NCBI RefSeq assembly: GCF_002090155.1
Contig: NZ_BBRM01000002.1
Coordinates: forward strand, 186,001 to 250,000
Length of the DNA: 64,000 nt
DNA from: Demequina sp. NBRC 110056
GTDB lineage: Bacteria; Actinomycetota; Actinomycetes; Actinomycetales; Demequinaceae
Reading direction: 5' to 3'
Under the pieces are notes generated by a model that saw only the letters and a list, made by a program, of their open reading frames with translations, was not told the DNA's origin and did no database searches. A program made the translations under genes and the position numbers. Below are positions 34,403-42,984 of the stretch, piece after piece. Each line of letters opens with the position of its first letter. Position 1 is the first letter of the stretch.

Positions 34403-35175
34403 GAATCCTCGTGCTCGCCAAGCCCGTGCCCGACACGTATGGACAGCGCACGCTGTCGCTGGAGACGGGGCTCGCCGATCGCGATGCCGACGTCGCGGTG
34501 CTCGACGAGATCTCGGAGCGTGCCCTCGAGGTCGCGTTGGCGCATGCGGGCGACCATGACGGCACCGAGGTCGTCGTGCTCGCGATGGCGCCGCAGTCGC
34601 TGCAGGCGTCCTTGCGCAAGGCGCTCGCGATGGGAGCCCACGACGCGGTGCAGGTGGTGGACGACGCGCTCGTCGGCGCCGATGCGGTGCTCACCGCCGA
34701 GGTGCTGGCCGCCGCGGCTCAGCGGACCGGCTTCGACCTCATCGTCGCTGGCAACGCCTCGACCGACGGTTCCGGCGGCGTGGTGCCGGCGATGATCGCC
34801 GAGCGGCTTGGCATCGCCTGCGCGACCTCACTATCGAGCGCAAGCATCGCCGATGGCGAGGTGCGGGGCGAGCGTGCCTCGGACGGGGCGACGCTGACGG
34901 TCTGCGCCGCGCTGCCCGCCGTCATCTCGATCACGGAGGCGTTGCCGGACCCGCGCATGCCCAACTTCAAGGGGATCATGGCCGCGAAGAAGAAGGAGAT
35001 CGAGACGTTGAGGCTCGGCGACCTCGGCGTCGAGGCCCTGCCCGACGACGTCGCGCGCTCGATCATGGTCGAGGCGAGCGAGAGGCCACCGCGCGAGGCC
35101 GGGACCATCATCACGGACACCGGAGACGCCGGCACTCAGCTCGCACGTTTCCTCGTCGCCAACCGGCTCGCCTGA
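34399..35175 (+). CDS. etfB: Electron transfer flavoprotein, beta subunit
   Basis: Small ETF subunit of 258 residues; with EtfA it carries electrons from acyl-CoA dehydrogenases to the respiratory chain. Landmarks are the N-terminal ILVLAKPVPDTYG, the AMP-binding region DLIVAGNASTDGSGGVVPAM, and the recognition-loop segment PDPRMPNFKGIMAAKKKEIE that docks to dehydrogenases. It overlaps the kinase gene by ATGA and is followed by etfA after 10 bases. The genome may hold another etfBA elsewhere; this pair appears dedicated to the catabolic operon. Confidence 0.95.
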   Translation: MRILVLAKPVPDTYGQRTLSLETGLADRDADVAVLDEISERALEVALAHAGDHDGTEVVVLAMAPQSLQASLRKALAMGAHDAVQVVDDALVGADAVLTAEVLAAAAQRTGFDLIVAGNASTDGSGGVVPAMIAERLGIACATSLSSASIADGEVRGERASDGATLTVCAALPAVISITEALPDPRMPNFKGIMAAKKKEIETLRLGDLGVEALPDDVARSIMVEASERPPREAGTIITDTGDAGTQLARFLVANRLA

Positions 35176-35185
35176 GGAGGACGCC

Positions 35186-36175
35186 ATGTCGACGCCCCAG
35201 GACCAGACCATCCTCGTGCTCCTCGACCGCGGCCCGGACGGGCAGCTCGCGGCGTCGGCCGCGGGCCTGCTGGCAGCCGCGGTCGCGCTCGGCACGCCCG
35301 TGGCGTTGATCGTGGGCGAGGACGCCGATGCGCTCGCAGAGCGGGCGGCAGCGCTCGGGGCCGCGCGGGTCCTGACCGCACCGGGCGACCAGGATGCGCT
35401 CACCGTGCCCGCCGTGGACGCCCTGCAGGCGGCGGCCGGGCACGTGACCCCCGCCGCGGTGATCGCCGCGCACTCCGTGGAGGGGCGAGAGGTCGCGGCT
35501 CGCTTCGCGCTGCGCACAGGCGCCGCGCTCGCGCTGGACGCCGTCGCGGTGGAGCGCGACGAGGAGGGCATCGTCGCGCGCCATGCCGCCTACGGCGGGG
35601 ACTACCTCGTGACCTCCGCAGCGACGTTCGGCGCGCCGGTGATCACCCTGCGCGAGGGCAGCGTGGACGCGCCACCTCCCGGCGACGGCGCCGGTGGCGA
35701 CATCGCGCCCGAGGTGCTCGACGTGACACCGTCGGAGGCTCCGGCGGCGCGCGTCGAGTCGGTCGAGCCGGCCCGAGAGGCGTCGGACCGGCCCGACCTG
35801 CGCAGCGCTGCCAAGGTGGTCTCCGGAGGACGTGGCCTGGGCAGCGCCGAGCAGTTCGCGCTGGTCGAGGAGCTCGCCGATGCGCTCGGCGCCGCGGTCG
35901 GTGCCTCCCGCGCGGCGGTCGACGCGGGCTTCGTGCCTGCCTCGCATCAGGTGGGGCAGACCGGCGTGTCCGTCTCGCCCCAGCTGTACGTCGCGCTCGG
36001 GATCTCCGGCGCGATCCAGCACCTCGCGGGCATGCAGACGGCGAGCACCATCGTCGTGATCAACACGGACGACAAGGCGCCGCTGTTCGAGATCGCCGAC
36101 TTCGGCGTCGTCGGCGACGTCTTCACCGTCGTGCCGCAGCTCATCGAGGCGCTCCGCTCGGAGGGATCCTCGTGA
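35186..36175 (+). CDS. etfA: Electron transfer flavoprotein, alpha subunit
   Basis: Large ETF subunit of 329 residues, which binds the redox-active FAD. The C-terminal FAD domain is intact: [60 protein letters not shown] and the ending [19 protein letters not shown]. Start at ATG 35186 behind GAGGAGG, 10 bases after etfB. The stop overlaps the next gene, a membrane cytochrome b-like protein, by GTGA. That arrangement suggests a direct electron hand-over from ETF to the membrane. Confidence 0.95.
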   Translation: MSTPQDQTILVLLDRGPDGQLAASAAGLLAAAVALGTPVALIVGEDADALAERAAALGAARVLTAPGDQDALTVPAVDALQAAAGHVTPAAVIAAHSVEGREVAARFALRTGAALALDAVAVERDEEGIVARHAAYGGDYLVTSAATFGAPVITLREGSVDAPPPGDGAGGDIAPEVLDVTPSEAPAARVESVEPAREASDRPDLRSAAKVVSGGRGLGSAEQFALVEELADALGAAVGASRAAVDAGFVPASHQVGQTGVSVSPQLYVALGISGAIQHLAGMQTASTIVVINTDDKAPLFEIADFGVVGDVFTVVPQLIEALRSEGSS

Positions 36176-37590
36176 CTCGGCAGCTGCGGCGCGGGCTGCC
36201 GCGCGTCGCCGGCGGCGAGCCGTGGCCGCCGGCGGCCGCCGCGCGGGAACAGTCGGGCGGGGCGTCCGAGGGCTCCGCAGGTGCCGGGCCAGCCACGGCA
36301 TCGGCTCTCAAGGCTGCGCCAGCGTCGGGGGACGCGGTGCTCGAGCCCGGCGGGGCAGCGCTGCCCGCGCTCGGCTCCGGAGGACGGGCACCGACGGCCG
36401 ACCGCGTGGAGGTGGCGCTCCGGCGCGGCCTGCCGCGGGAAGCCGGGGGAGACCCGTGGCCGCCCGAGGGAACGGCGATGGCGCGCGTGTCCGCAGCGGC
36501 GGTGCCCGCCAGCGTCGGCGTCGAGCGTCGCGCCGAGTCCAGCGCCGACCCCATCGCCGACGCCATCGCCCCGCCCGTCGGAGCTCCCAGCGCCGAGCCC
36601 GGCGCAGCGTCCGGTGGGCCGACGCCATCCATCGCTGACCCCATCGCCGAGCCGAGCGCCCAGTCCAGTGCCCAGCCGAGCGCCCAGCCCTCTCCCGCGG
36701 CGCCGGCGCCCACTCCTCGGTGGGTGGTGCTCACGCGCATCGGCGTTCTCGCGGCGGTGGCGCTCGCCGCGCTGGTGCTGCTCGCGCGGTGGTTGATGAC
36801 CGTTCCTGGAGTCGCGGACTTCGTCGCGTCCTATCCGGGCGCCGCGCCCATGCCTGAGGACGCTCCCGTGGGCATCCCGCCGTGGCTGTCCTGGACGCAC
36901 CTGTTCAACGTCTTCCTCATGGTGACGATCGTGCGGACGGGCCTGCTCGTGCGCACCCAGCAGCGGCCGGAGGCCTACTGGGCGCCGCGGGAGGATCCGC
37001 GCGCGCGGATCAGCCTCATGGCATGGACGCACCAGGCGGTCGACGTGCTCTGGATCGTCAACGGCGTCGTGTACGTCGCGCTCTTGTTCGCGACGGGTCA
37101 GTGGATGCGGATCGTGCCCACCAGCTGGGAGGTGGTGCCCAACGCGCTCTCGTCGGTGCTGCAGTACCTGTCCCTCGAGTGGCCCGCCGAGGACGGCTGG
37201 GTGCACTACAACGGGCTCCAGCAGCTCGCCTACTTCACCACCGTGTTCATCGCGGCCCCTCTCGCGATCGCGACGGGCGTGCGCATGAGCCTCGCGTGGC
37301 GCTCAGGGCCGCGTCGGGACCGGATCTACCCGCTCGAGTGGGCGCGTCGGCTGCACTTCCCGGTGATGATCTACTTCGTCGCCTTCGTCGTCGGCCACGT
37401 GGCGCTGGTCCTCGCGACGGGCGCACAGGAGAACCTCAATCACATCTACGCGGCGCGCACCGGCGGCGGCTGGCTGGGCTTCGCCCTGTTCGTCGCCTCG
37501 ACGGTCGTGATCGCCGGTGCCGCGATCGCGCTGCGACCGCTTCTGGTCGCCCCCGTGGCGCGACGCTTCGGGAACGTGAGCGGGCGATGA
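36172..37590 (+). CDS. Cytochrome b561-type membrane protein with a long Pro/Ala-rich cytoplasmic N-terminus
   Basis: 472 residues, GTG start overlapping etfA by GTGA. The first 185 residues are low-complexity and Pro/Ala/Ser-rich and carry the same motif twice: [20 protein letters not shown] near residue 4 and [20 protein letters not shown] near residue 83. Five membrane segments follow, about residues 188-208, 240-262, 290-312, 355-375 and 400-425 or beyond, with candidate heme-ligand histidines in [32 protein letters not shown] and [10 protein letters not shown]. This fits the cytochrome b561 / formate-dehydrogenase gamma group. As the gene after etfBA, with no ETF:quinone oxidoreductase in the window, it may pass ETF electrons to quinone. 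That role is inferred, not known. Confidence 0.78.
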   Translation: MTRQLRRGLPRVAGGEPWPPAAAAREQSGGASEGSAGAGPATASALKAAPASGDAVLEPGGAALPALGSGGRAPTADRVEVALRRGLPREAGGDPWPPEGTAMARVSAAAVPASVGVERRAESSADPIADAIAPPVGAPSAEPGAASGGPTPSIADPIAEPSAQSSAQPSAQPSPAAPAPTPRWVVLTRIGVLAAVALAALVLLARWLMTVPGVADFVASYPGAAPMPEDAPVGIPPWLSWTHLFNVFLMVTIVRTGLLVRTQQRPEAYWAPREDPRARISLMAWTHQAVDVLWIVNGVVYVALLFATGQWMRIVPTSWEVVPNALSSVLQYLSLEWPAEDGWVHYNGLQQLAYFTTVFIAAPLAIATGVRMSLAWRSGPRRDRIYPLEWARRLHFPVMIYFVAFVVGHVALVLATGAQENLNHIYAARTGGGWLGFALFVASTVVIAGAAIALRPLLVAPVARRFGNVSGR

Positions 37591-37601
37591 TCGCATCGCA
37601 A

Positions 37602-37661
37602 TGTATACACAGCACCCAGATTGGGCGTACTATCTCCAGCAGAGGCGCTTCAATGTATGCA
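37602..37661. promoter_or_regulatory. Paired GntR operators and promoter before the prp operon
   Basis: AATGTATACACA (palindromic TGTATACA at 37602-37609) and AATGTATGCACA (TGTATGCA at 37654-37661) flank a plausible -10 element, TACTAT at 37628-37633. The first site covers the expected -35 position. TGTATACA is a typical operator for FadR-subfamily GntR proteins, so the GntR gene that follows probably represses itself and prpDBC. Confidence 0.65.
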
Positions 37662-37679
37662 CACGAGGGAGTGACGGGC

Positions 37680-38354
37680 GTGAGAACCAGCGAGCGGGTC
37701 TACCGGCAGCTGTGCGACGAGATCCTCGACGGCACGCTCGCTCCCGGCGCGGTCCTCGCGGAGGTCGAGCAGGCCGAGCGGCTGGGAGTGTCACGCACGC
37801 CGCTGCGGGAGGCGCTCGCGCGGCTGCAGGCCGAAGGCCTCGTCGTCGCGCGGGGGGGGCGAGGGCTGATCGTCGCCGCGCTGAGCCCTCAGAACGTGCG
37901 CGAGCTGCACGAGGTGCGCGAGGCGCTCGAGGTCAAGGCAGCTCGGCTCGCCGCGCTGCGCCGCGACCCGGAGGTCTTCGACGACCTGCGAGCTCAGGTC
38001 CGCGAATCCGCGCGCGACCTCGACACTGCCGGCGGACGCGCCGCGTTCTACGAGACCGTCGGGCGGATGGATGCCGCGATCGACGCAGCAGCGGCGAGCC
38101 CACACCTGCTCGCCGCCCTGCGCGGCGTGCGCGTGCACGTCGCCCGTGTCCGCCGTCTCGCCCAGGACGACGCGGAGCGGCTGCGCAGCGCGGCGCACGA
38201 GCACCTGATGATCCTCGACGCGATCGTCGAGGGCAACGAGTCCATGGCGGCGCACGCCACCGAGCTTCACCTGCATCGCAGCCTTGCGGCGGTCCTGTCC
38301 GCGATGGCTGCGTCCACCGTCCCCGTCCCCGTCCTCGAGGAGAGCCGTCCGTGA
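37680..38354 (+). CDS. GntR-family regulator (FCD ligand domain)
   Basis: 224 residues. The winged helix ([20 protein letters not shown], then [20 protein letters not shown]) covers about residues 3-70. An all-helical FCD domain follows ([60 protein letters not shown]), with the usual metal-ligand Asp and His residues. Start chosen at GTG 37680, nine bases behind GAGGGA; ATG 37653 would lie inside the second operator. It overlaps prpD by GTGA. The effector is probably a carboxylate of the methylcitrate cycle or its CoA ester. Confidence 0.9.
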   Translation: MRTSERVYRQLCDEILDGTLAPGAVLAEVEQAERLGVSRTPLREALARLQAEGLVVARGGRGLIVAALSPQNVRELHEVREALEVKAARLAALRRDPEVFDDLRAQVRESARDLDTAGGRAAFYETVGRMDAAIDAAAASPHLLAALRGVRVHVARVRRLAQDDAERLRSAAHEHLMILDAIVEGNESMAAHATELHLHRSLAAVLSAMAASTVPVPVLEESRP

Positions 38355-39883
38355 TCACCCACACCGTCCGAGCCCACAAGTCCGCGGAGGCGCTTCCTCG
38401 TGAGGAGCAGCTCGCCTGGCGGATCGCCGAGGTCGCCAGCGAGCGTGTCGAGGTCACGCCCGAGGTCGAGGACATGGTCATCAACCGGATGATCGACAAC
38501 GCGGCCGTCGCCGTCGCCTCGTACGGACGCGAGGCTCCTAGCGCCGCGCGCACCCAGGCGCTCGCGCATCGGCCCTCCACCGGCGGCGCCGGCGCCACGG
38601 TGTTCGGCGAGCCGCAGGGAACGCGCGTGAGCGCCGAGTGGGCGGCGTGGGCCAACGGCGTCGCCGTGCGCGAGCTCGACTACCACGACACCTTCCTTGC
38701 CGAGGAGTACTCCCACCCCGGGGACAACATCCCGCCGCTGCTCGCCGTCGCGCAGCACGCCGCCGCTCGCGGCCTCAGCGGCGCGGACCTGCTCCACGGC
38801 CTCGTCACCGGGTACGAGATCCAGATCGACCTCGTGAAGGCGATCAGCCTGCATCGCCACAAGATCGACCACGTCGCTCACCTGGGGCCCAGCGCGGCGG
38901 CGGGCATCGGCACGATGCTCGGCCTTCCGACCGAGGTGATCTTCCAGGCGATCGGCCAGGCACTGCACACCACGACCGCGACCCGACAGTCCCGCAAGGG
39001 CGAGATCTCGTCGTGGAAGGCGCACGCGCCGGCACTCGCGGGCAAGCTCGCGGTGGAGGCGATCGACCGCGCGATGCGCGGGCAGACCTCGCCGACTCCC
39101 ATCTACGAGGGCGAGGACGGAGTCATCGCGTGGTTGCTCGGCGGCTTCGACGCCCGCTACGAGGTGCCGCTGCCCGAGCGCGGCGAGACCCGCCGGGCGA
39201 TCCTCGACTCGTACACCAAGGAGCACTCGGCGGAGTACCAGTCGCAGGCGTGGATCGACCTGGCGCGCAAGCTGCACCGCGAACGCCCCGACGTCGCCGA
39301 CCCCGCCAACGTCGAGCGGATCGTGCTCGCGACGTCGCACCACACCCACTACGTGATCGGCAACGGCTCGGAGGACCCGGAGAAGTTCGACCCTCGCGCC
39401 TCGCGGGAGACGCTCGACCACTCGCTGCCGTACATCTTCACCGTCGCGCTTCAGGACGGCGGCTTCGACCACGACAGGTCCTACCTCCCCGAGCGCGCAG
39501 CGCGGCAGGACACCGTCGACCTGTGGCAGCGCATCAGCACCGTCGAGGACCCCGAGTGGACCCGCCGATACCACTCGAACGACCCGGCGGAGAAGGCGTT
39601 CGGCGGCTCCATCGAGATCCACCTGTCCGACGGATCCGTCGTGCGCGACGAGATCGCGGTGGCAGACGCGCACCCGCTCGGCGCGCGGCCCTTCGGCCGC
39701 GAGCAGTACATCGCCAAGTTCCGCACCCTCGCCGACGGCATCGTCGAGCCCGGTGAGGCCGAGCGCTTCCTCGACGCCGTGCAGCGTCTGCCCGAGCTCG
39801 CCGGCGGCGAGCTCGTCGGTCTCGGCGTCGCGGTGAGCGCCGAGGCTCGCGCTGCCGCCCCCCGCCCCGCCGGACTGCTCTAG
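38351..39883 (+). CDS. prpD: 2-methylcitrate dehydratase
   Basis: Dehydrates 2-methylcitrate to 2-methyl-cis-aconitate in the propionyl-CoA degrading cycle. The 510-residue MmgE/PrpD-family protein has the N-terminal [20 protein letters not shown], the active-site blocks [20 protein letters not shown] and [14 protein letters not shown], the helical [20 protein letters not shown] and the C-terminal lobe with [20 protein letters not shown]. It starts at a GTG overlapping the GntR stop. Unlike AcnD it needs no iron-sulfur cluster. prpB follows after 9 bases. A second step (hydration to methylisocitrate) would rely on a housekeeping aconitase, which is not in this window. Confidence 0.95.
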   Translation: MITHTVRAHKSAEALPREEQLAWRIAEVASERVEVTPEVEDMVINRMIDNAAVAVASYGREAPSAARTQALAHRPSTGGAGATVFGEPQGTRVSAEWAAWANGVAVRELDYHDTFLAEEYSHPGDNIPPLLAVAQHAAARGLSGADLLHGLVTGYEIQIDLVKAISLHRHKIDHVAHLGPSAAAGIGTMLGLPTEVIFQAIGQALHTTTATRQSRKGEISSWKAHAPALAGKLAVEAIDRAMRGQTSPTPIYEGEDGVIAWLLGGFDARYEVPLPERGETRRAILDSYTKEHSAEYQSQAWIDLARKLHRERPDVADPANVERIVLATSHHTHYVIGNGSEDPEKFDPRASRETLDHSLPYIFTVALQDGGFDHDRSYLPERAARQDTVDLWQRISTVEDPEWTRRYHSNDPAEKAFGGSIEIHLSDGSVVRDEIAVADAHPLGARPFGREQYIAKFRTLADGIVEPGEAERFLDAVQRLPELAGGELVGLGVAVSAEARAAAPRPAGLL

Positions 39884-39892
39884 GAGGCGCAC

Positions 39893-40795
39893 GTGCTGTA
39901 CTCGACCGCGACCCCCGCCGACAAGCGCGCCGCGTTTCGCGCGCGCCTCGCCTCGGGCGAGCTGCTGCGCTTCCCGGGCGCGTTCAACCCGCTCAGCGCA
40001 CGCATCATCGAGCGCCACGGCTTCGAGGGGGTCTACATCTCGGGAGCGGTGCTCTCGGCGGACCTGGGCCTGCCGGACATCGGCCTCACGACGTTGTCGG
40101 AGGTCGCGGGCCGTTCGCGGCAGATCGCGCGGATGACCGAGCTGCCGGCGATCGTGGACGCGGACACGGGGTTCGGCGAACCGATGAACGTCGCCCGCAC
40201 GGTCCAGGAGATGGAGGACGCCGGTCTCGCCGGGCTCCACATCGAGGACCAGGTCAACCCCAAGCGATGCGGTCACCTCGACGGCAAGGACGTGGTCGAC
40301 GAGGCCACGGCCGCGCGACGCATCCGCGCGGCCGTCGACGGCCGGCGCGACCCCAACTTCCTCATCATGGCCCGCACCGACGTGCGCGGCGTGGAGGGCT
40401 TCGACGCCGCAGCGGACCGCGCGAGGGCGCTGGTCGACGCCGGCGCTGACGCGATCTTCCCCGAGGCGATGGCGACCCTCGAGGAGTTCGCCGCGATCCG
40501 TGCGGCGGTCGACGTCCCGATCCTCGCGAACATGACCGAGTTCGGGAAGTCCGAGCTGTTCACGGTCGACCAGCTGCGTGACGTCGGCGTGAGCATCGTC
40601 ATCTGGCCGGTGTCGCTGCTGCGCCTGGCGATGGGAGCCGCCGAGCGTGGGCTCCAGGAGCTCACCGGGGAGGGAAGGCTCACCGCGAAGCTGGGCGAGA
40701 TGCAGCACCGTGCGGACCTCTACGACCTCATCGACTACGAGGGCTACGCCCACTTCGACAGCGACATCTTCACGTTCGACGTCACCAAGGACTGA
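39893..40795 (+). CDS. prpB: 2-methylisocitrate lyase
   Basis: Cleaves 2-methylisocitrate to pyruvate and succinate. The 300-residue isocitrate-lyase/PEP-mutase family protein carries ELLRFPGAFNPLSARIIERH, the metal-binding PAIVDADTGFGEPMNVARTV and the catalytic KRCGHLDGKDVVD loop, where Cys is the acid; GVSIVIWPVSLLRLAMGAAE closes the barrel. GTG 39893 is preceded by AGGAGG. It is last but one in the prp operon. The succinate enters the TCA cycle and the pyruvate is the net gain from propionate. Confidence 0.95.
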   Translation: MLYSTATPADKRAAFRARLASGELLRFPGAFNPLSARIIERHGFEGVYISGAVLSADLGLPDIGLTTLSEVAGRSRQIARMTELPAIVDADTGFGEPMNVARTVQEMEDAGLAGLHIEDQVNPKRCGHLDGKDVVDEATAARRIRAAVDGRRDPNFLIMARTDVRGVEGFDAAADRARALVDAGADAIFPEAMATLEEFAAIRAAVDVPILANMTEFGKSELFTVDQLRDVGVSIVIWPVSLLRLAMGAAERGLQELTGEGRLTAKLGEMQHRADLYDLIDYEGYAHFDSDIFTFDVTKD

Positions 40796-40845
40796 CGACC
40801 CCACCACAGGAACGACCACCACCGCACCATCACAAGGGAGTGATC

Positions 40846-42021
40846 ATGAGCGAGGACACCGAGATCAAGAAGGGCCTGGCAGGCGTCAAGGTCGACTACA
40901 CCGCCGTCTCGAAGGTGAACGCCGAGACGAACTCGCTGCTGTACCGCGGCTACCCGGTCCAGGAGCTCGCGGCGACCAAGGACTTCGAGGAGGTCGCGTA
41001 CCTCCTGTGGCATGGGGAGCTGCCCACGCCCGAGCAGCTGGCGAGGTTCGTCGCCCTCGAGCGGGCGCATCGGGCCCTCGACCCGGGAGCGAAGCGCCTC
41101 ATCGACGGGCTGCCCAGCACGACGCACCCCATGGACATGGTGCGCACGGCCGTCAGCATCTTGGGTGCCGAGGACGCGACGGCCTGGAGCTCCGACCCCG
41201 ACGACATCCTCGACAAGGCGTTGATCCTGTTCGCGAAGCTGCCGGCGATCGTCGCCTACAGCCAGCGCCGCAGCCGCGGTCTCGGGCTCGTCGAGCCCCG
41301 CCGTGACCTCGGCTACGCCGCGAACTTCCTGTGGATGACGTTCGAGGAGGAGCAGCCCGAGGTGGTGCGCAAGGCCTTCGACGTGTCGATGACTCTCTAC
41401 GCCGAGCACTCGTTCAACGCCTCGACGTTCACCGCGCGCGTGGTGACCTCGACGCTGTCGGACTACTACAGCGCGATCGTGGCGGCGATCGGCGCGCTCA
41501 AGGGGCCCCTCCACGGCGGCGCCAACGAGGCCGTGATGCGCACCTTCGAGGAGATCGGCTCCGCCGAGGCCGTCGCGCCGTGGCTGGACGAGGCTCTCGC
41601 CGACAAGCGCAAGATCATGGGCTTCGGCCACCGCGTGTACAAGCGCGGCGACTCTCGCGTTCCCACCATGAAGGCCGCGCTCGACACCCTCGTCGACCAC
41701 TACGAGCGGCCCGACCTCGCGGCGCTGTACGACACGCTCGAGTCCGAGTTCGTGTCGCGCAAGGGCATCTACCCGAACCTCGACTACCCCTCCGGACCGG
41801 CGTACCACCTCATCGGCTTCGACACGGAGATCTTCACGCCGCTGTTCGTCGCAGCGCGCGTCACCGGGTGGACCGCGCATATTCGCGAGCAGCTGGCGTC
41901 GAACGCGCTGATCCGCCCGCTGAGCGTCTACGACGGACCCGCCGAGCGACACATCGAGGGCTACGTGCCCGACGAGGCGCACCTCGCCGCCGCGGCACGG
42001 GAGGCCGAGAGCGTGCACTGA
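40846..42021 (+). CDS. prpC: 2-methylcitrate synthase
   Basis: Condenses propionyl-CoA with oxaloacetate. The 391-residue citrate-synthase fold has its catalytic residues in LKGPLHGGANEAVM and IMGFGHRVYKRGDSRVP, with the Asp in LYDTLESEFVSRKG-like context further on. The short N-terminus (IKKGLAGVKVDYTAVSKVN, then LLYRGYPVQELA) and overall length fit methylcitrate synthases of the PrpC/CitA type rather than the longer hexameric citrate synthase. Start at ATG 40846 behind AAGGGAG. Its place after prpD and prpB makes the propionate role nearly certain, although such enzymes often accept acetyl-CoA too. Confidence 0.93.
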   Translation: MSEDTEIKKGLAGVKVDYTAVSKVNAETNSLLYRGYPVQELAATKDFEEVAYLLWHGELPTPEQLARFVALERAHRALDPGAKRLIDGLPSTTHPMDMVRTAVSILGAEDATAWSSDPDDILDKALILFAKLPAIVAYSQRRSRGLGLVEPRRDLGYAANFLWMTFEEEQPEVVRKAFDVSMTLYAEHSFNASTFTARVVTSTLSDYYSAIVAAIGALKGPLHGGANEAVMRTFEEIGSAEAVAPWLDEALADKRKIMGFGHRVYKRGDSRVPTMKAALDTLVDHYERPDLAALYDTLESEFVSRKGIYPNLDYPSGPAYHLIGFDTEIFTPLFVAARVTGWTAHIREQLASNALIRPLSVYDGPAERHIEGYVPDEAHLAAAAREAESVH

Positions 42022-42086
42022 CGCCGCAGTGAGGGGTGGGCGGAGGGTGTCGACCCCAAGGGAGCGTGCACACGGCCGATGCGCGC

Positions 42087-42674
42087 TCAGTCGTCGTCGA
42101 CGTCCGCCTCCGCGGCTGGGACCGACGACAGCAGGGCGAGCACGCCGGCGTCCGTCGCGGGCGGCCGCTCCTCGTCGTACCAGGCACCCTCGAAGGTGGT
42201 CCCGGTGAGGTCGGCGTCGGTCAGGACGGCGTCCGACAGGTCCACCCCGGCGAGCGTGGCCTCGGTCAGGTCGGCGCCCGTGAGATCCGCGGCGGTGAGG
42301 TCAGCGCCGGTGAGGTCGGCCTCGGCGAGCGAGGCGGTCACGAGGCTCGAGCGCTTGAGCTCGGCGCCGCGCAGAGAGGCGTCCGCGAAGTCGGCATCGT
42401 CGAGCGGCAGCCCGCTCAGCTGCGCCCCGTCGAGCAAGAGCCCCGAGAACGGCAGGGTGGAAGTCTCGGCCATCACCGCCTGACGCACGAACAGCGAGTT
42501 CGACAGGGCCTCGCTGTGAGCGTTCTGGGCGTCCGTGCGGCGTGCGTCGAGCCCGAACATCACGCCGGAGACCGCGAACGCGAGCACCACGCCGCCGATG
42601 ACCTCCAGCCACAGATCGTCGCGATTGCGGGCGATGAAGCCTCGCACCCCTCGCGTGGTCGTCGGCTCTGCCAT
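42087..42674 (-). CDS. Membrane-anchored pentapeptide-repeat protein
   Basis: 195 residues. A cytoplasmic Arg-rich N-terminus (RGFIARNRDDLWLEV) and one membrane helix (IGGVVLAFAVSGVMFGL, about residues 26-43) are followed by a right-handed pentapeptide-repeat stretch of about 18 repeats of the A(D/N)LxG type (LAEADLTGADLTAADLTGAD, about residues 85-165) and an acidic tail ending in DVDDD. Start taken at ATG 42674 (MAEPTTTRG) with GGGGGTGG upstream; an ATG four codons earlier is possible. Such repeats form a square helix used for protein contacts; the partner is unknown. Convergent with prpC, 65 bases apart. A CGCATCGGC motif lies 4 bases beyond its stop. Confidence 0.88.
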   Translation of the reverse strand: MAEPTTTRGVRGFIARNRDDLWLEVIGGVVLAFAVSGVMFGLDARRTDAQNAHSEALSNSLFVRQAVMAETSTLPFSGLLLDGAQLSGLPLDDADFADASLRGAELKRSSLVTASLAEADLTGADLTAADLTGADLTEATLAGVDLSDAVLTDADLTGTTFEGAWYDEERPPATDAGVLALLSSVPAAEADVDDD

Positions 42675-42984
42675 GCCCACCCCCATGGACGTTCGCGCCG
42701 GTGCTGAGGCAGCGGCATGTGCCAGGCACGATACAGCACCGCGGCCGCACTCACCAGGGTGCTCCCGTGACCAAGGAGCGCTGACCTGGGAGCGCGTGCC
42801 AGCCCGCGCATCGGCCCTCCGCGTGCTTCGCCGGCGACGCGCCGCGCCCCTCGCGCGGGGGCGCGCGAGGAGGCCGCGAACTCTCAGAAAGTCTCATAGA
42901 ACGCGAGTCAGGCTGGGAGATGCATACCGGCCGCAGTCGCCCGATTGCGGGTGGCCGGCCACGACCACGAGGACAGGAGACAGC
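42675..42984. other. Divergent promoter region, pentapeptide protein / M28 peptidase
   Basis: About 310 bases without a gene. It holds a full copy of the extended AGCCCGCGCATCGGCCCT motif (42801-42818) and an AT-richer stretch at 42880-42905 that may carry the peptidase promoter. The M28 ribosome-binding site (GGACAGGAGACAGC) is at its end. No riboswitch-like structure is evident. Confidence 0.55.

Noticed and set aside
39893..40795. Isocitrate lyase of the glyoxylate shunt
   Set aside because: At 300 residues it is too short; the KRCGHLDG context and prpD/prpC neighbours fit methylisocitrate lyase.
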